Assembly (NCBI RefSeq): GCF_937976265.1
Contig: NZ_CALJRX010000290.1
Coordinates: forward strand, 1-8,712
Length of the DNA: 8,712 nt
Origin: an uncultured Haemophilus sp.
GTDB lineage: Bacteria; Pseudomonadota; Gammaproteobacteria; Enterobacterales; Pasteurellaceae
Direction of reading: 5' to 3'
Notes under the pieces: model-generated
What the model was told of the DNA's origin: nothing
The model's database searches: none
Seen by the model: the letters and a program-made list of their open reading frames with translations, nothing else
Shown here: positions 7,663 to 8,712 of the stretch, piece after piece
Numbering within the stretch: position 1 is the stretch's first letter
Layout: the number at the start of each line of letters is the position of its first letter
Translations under genes and position numbers: made by a program

Positions 7663-8607
7663 TTAATTTGATTGTTCAGATATGAGCTTTTTTACACTTT
7701 CAGGGCTTATATCACCCTCCATAGGTCCGAAAGCCGCAGCATTCAAAGCACCTGCTGCACTTGCCGCACTTACGGCAAAGTCTATATCACTGCCCTTTAT
7801 TAACTCGGCAAGAAAGGCACCGTCAAAGCAATCGCCGGCACCGGTAGCATCGAGTTGTATCACCTTGTAAGCGGGATAAGACTTAGGTTTAGCATCTTTT
7901 CGGTACAGAGTACAGCCCTTTGAACCGTTTTTAAGCAAGACGATCTCCATGTTCGGATAGTTAAAACAATGTTCAACAGCATCTTCAACAGTATCTTTTT
8001 TACTTATAGAAAGAAGCTCCTCTTTGCCGGGCAAGAAGAAGCTTGTATTTTGCATAACTTCTTCTATGATATTATAAATACTTTCGTCCGTCATAAGTTC
8101 GGTCCTTATGTTGGGATCGAAAGATATCTTTGCTTTTGCGGATTTGAATTCATGCATGGTTTTTAATATTTCAGTTGCAAATTCTTTCTTTGCCATAAGT
8201 GAACAGCCCATAATATGCATAATTTCAATATTCGGAAAGTCCTCAGCTTTGGGAGCTTTAGCCTCAACTGCGGGAGTATTGCCCATGTGGAATATGAATT
8301 TTCTTGAACCGTCTTTATAATAAGTAACGAAAGCACATGCGGTCGCAACTTTGGGATCGGTAATGACATGGCTTACATCTATATTTAATTCATTCATTCT
8401 GTCAAGCAGACATTTACCGAAATCATCTTTACCCACTCCGCTTATCAAAGCCGTGGAACAGCCCATTCTTGCAGCGGCAGAAGCACATATAGCCGGTGCA
8501 CCGCTCGGATAAGGTCCCTTGAAATAAGCCGGTGTATACAGTTCTACGTCTACGCCTTCACGCATTATCTCAACTAATGCTTCACCCATAATCAGAAGTT
8601 TACTCAT
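7663..8607 (-). CDS. PfkB-family carbohydrate kinase
   Basis: A complete 314-residue ribokinase-fold sugar kinase that would phosphorylate a sugar with ATP in the cytoplasm. The N-terminal strand carries GEALVEIMR. GPYPSGAPAICASAAARMG (about 31-49) takes the place of the GG-containing substrate and lid signature. The C-terminal PfkB signature DATGAGDCFDGAF has the catalytic base D259 and the anion hole at 256-259. The GPYPSGAPAI form resembles the branch annotated as tagatose, 2-keto-3-deoxygluconate or unassigned sugar kinases. Pairing with a polyol-type dehydrogenase suggests a ketose made by oxidation of a sugar alcohol, but this is inference. The ATG at 8607 is preceded by GAGG (8618-8615), seven bases away. 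Frequent ATA and AGA codons differ from the left part of the window. Confidence 0.92.
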   Translation of the reverse strand: MSKLLIMGEALVEIMREGVDVELYTPAYFKGPYPSGAPAICASAAARMGCSTALISGVGKDDFGKCLLDRMNELNIDVSHVITDPKVATACAFVTYYKDGSRKFIFHMGNTPAVEAKAPKAEDFPNIEIMHIMGCSLMAKKEFATEILKTMHEFKSAKAKISFDPNIRTELMTDESIYNIIEEVMQNTSFFLPGKEELLSISKKDTVEDAVEHCFNYPNMEIVLLKNGSKGCTLYRKDAKPKSYPAYKVIQLDATGAGDCFDGAFLAELIKGSDIDFAVSAASAAGALNAAAFGPMEGDISPESVKKLISEQSN

Positions 8608-8634
8608 AGCTTTACCTCATTAAGTTTTAGCTAA

Positions 8635-8665
8635 ATTATATCCTAATAAGAAGATAATAAGCAAT
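8635..8665 (-). promoter_or_regulatory. Candidate promoter for the kinase-dehydrogenase operon
   Basis: Read on the minus strand, a perfect TATAAT (8640-8635) stands 28 bases before the kinase ATG, with a weak -35 TTGCTT about 18 bases further upstream. This suggests a short leader of about 20 bases and that the kinase is the first gene of its transcript. Confidence 0.5.
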
Positions 8666-8685
8666 CAAAATTTTATGAATATATA

Positions 8686-8710
8686 ATAACCGGCGGATGC
8701 TGACGGTTAT
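8686..8710. repeat. Inverted repeat upstream of the kinase promoter
   Basis: ATAACCG (8686-8692) and CGGTTAT (8704-8710) are perfect 7-base inverted copies around an 11-base spacer. Read on the minus strand it is followed by the T/A-rich TATATATT, so it could be the terminator of a gene beyond the window. It could also be an operator upstream of the -35. The window end prevents a decision. Confidence 0.35.
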
Positions 8711-8712
8711 AA

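Noticed and set aside
6929..8712. Natural horizontal transfer into Haemophilus by DNA uptake
   Set aside because: The segment lacks uptake sequences, flanking homology and mobile genes, and it would inactivate deaD; a chimera is simpler.

Overview
The window is two unrelated pieces of DNA joined at about position 6929/6930. I see no undescribed system in it. The most important point for a reader is the join itself, which is probably an assembly or library chimera.

Bases 1 to about 6929 come from a Haemophilus-like member of the Pasteurellaceae. They hold six perfect copies of the Haemophilus-type DNA uptake signal sequence (AAGTGCGGT or its complement), two of them in inverted-pair terminators. 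Ile codon ATA is avoided, and the proteins (PNPase, NlpI, DeaD, YhcH) read as close relatives of Haemophilus proteins. As I recall, the order yhcH - pnp - nlpI - deaD also occurs in H. influenzae.

Layout of the left part: (1) the 3' end of an L-cysteine desulfidase-family gene (cyuA-like, 3-596) and a terminator; (2) a two-gene unit for a YeeE/TsuA-type sulfur-compound (thiosulfate) permease and its TusA-like partner (763-2037); (3) a bidirectional terminator shared with the convergent yhcH/yiaL-family gene (2105-2572, minus); (4) a divergent promoter region with a long hairpin leader in front of pnp (2815-4953); (5) nlpI (5018-5959), an outer-membrane TPR lipoprotein; (6) deaD (from 6035), a DEAD-box RNA helicase cut off by the join before helicase motifs V and VI. 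The first three plus-strand genes form a sulfur/cysteine theme. pnp-nlpI-deaD is the RNA-decay and cell-envelope neighbourhood known from gamma-proteobacteria.

Bases about 6930 to 8712 come from another bacterium, probably a Clostridia-type Firmicute (my inference). The codon use includes frequent ATA and AGA, the ribosome binding sites are strong AGGAG types, and there are no uptake sequences. This part holds, on the minus strand, a complete PfkB-family sugar kinase (8607-7663) followed by a zinc-dependent medium-chain dehydrogenase (7604 to the join) that lacks its C-terminal third. Together they look like part of a polyol or sugar catabolic operon. No mobile element, tRNA, integrase or repeat lies at the join that would explain natural transfer.
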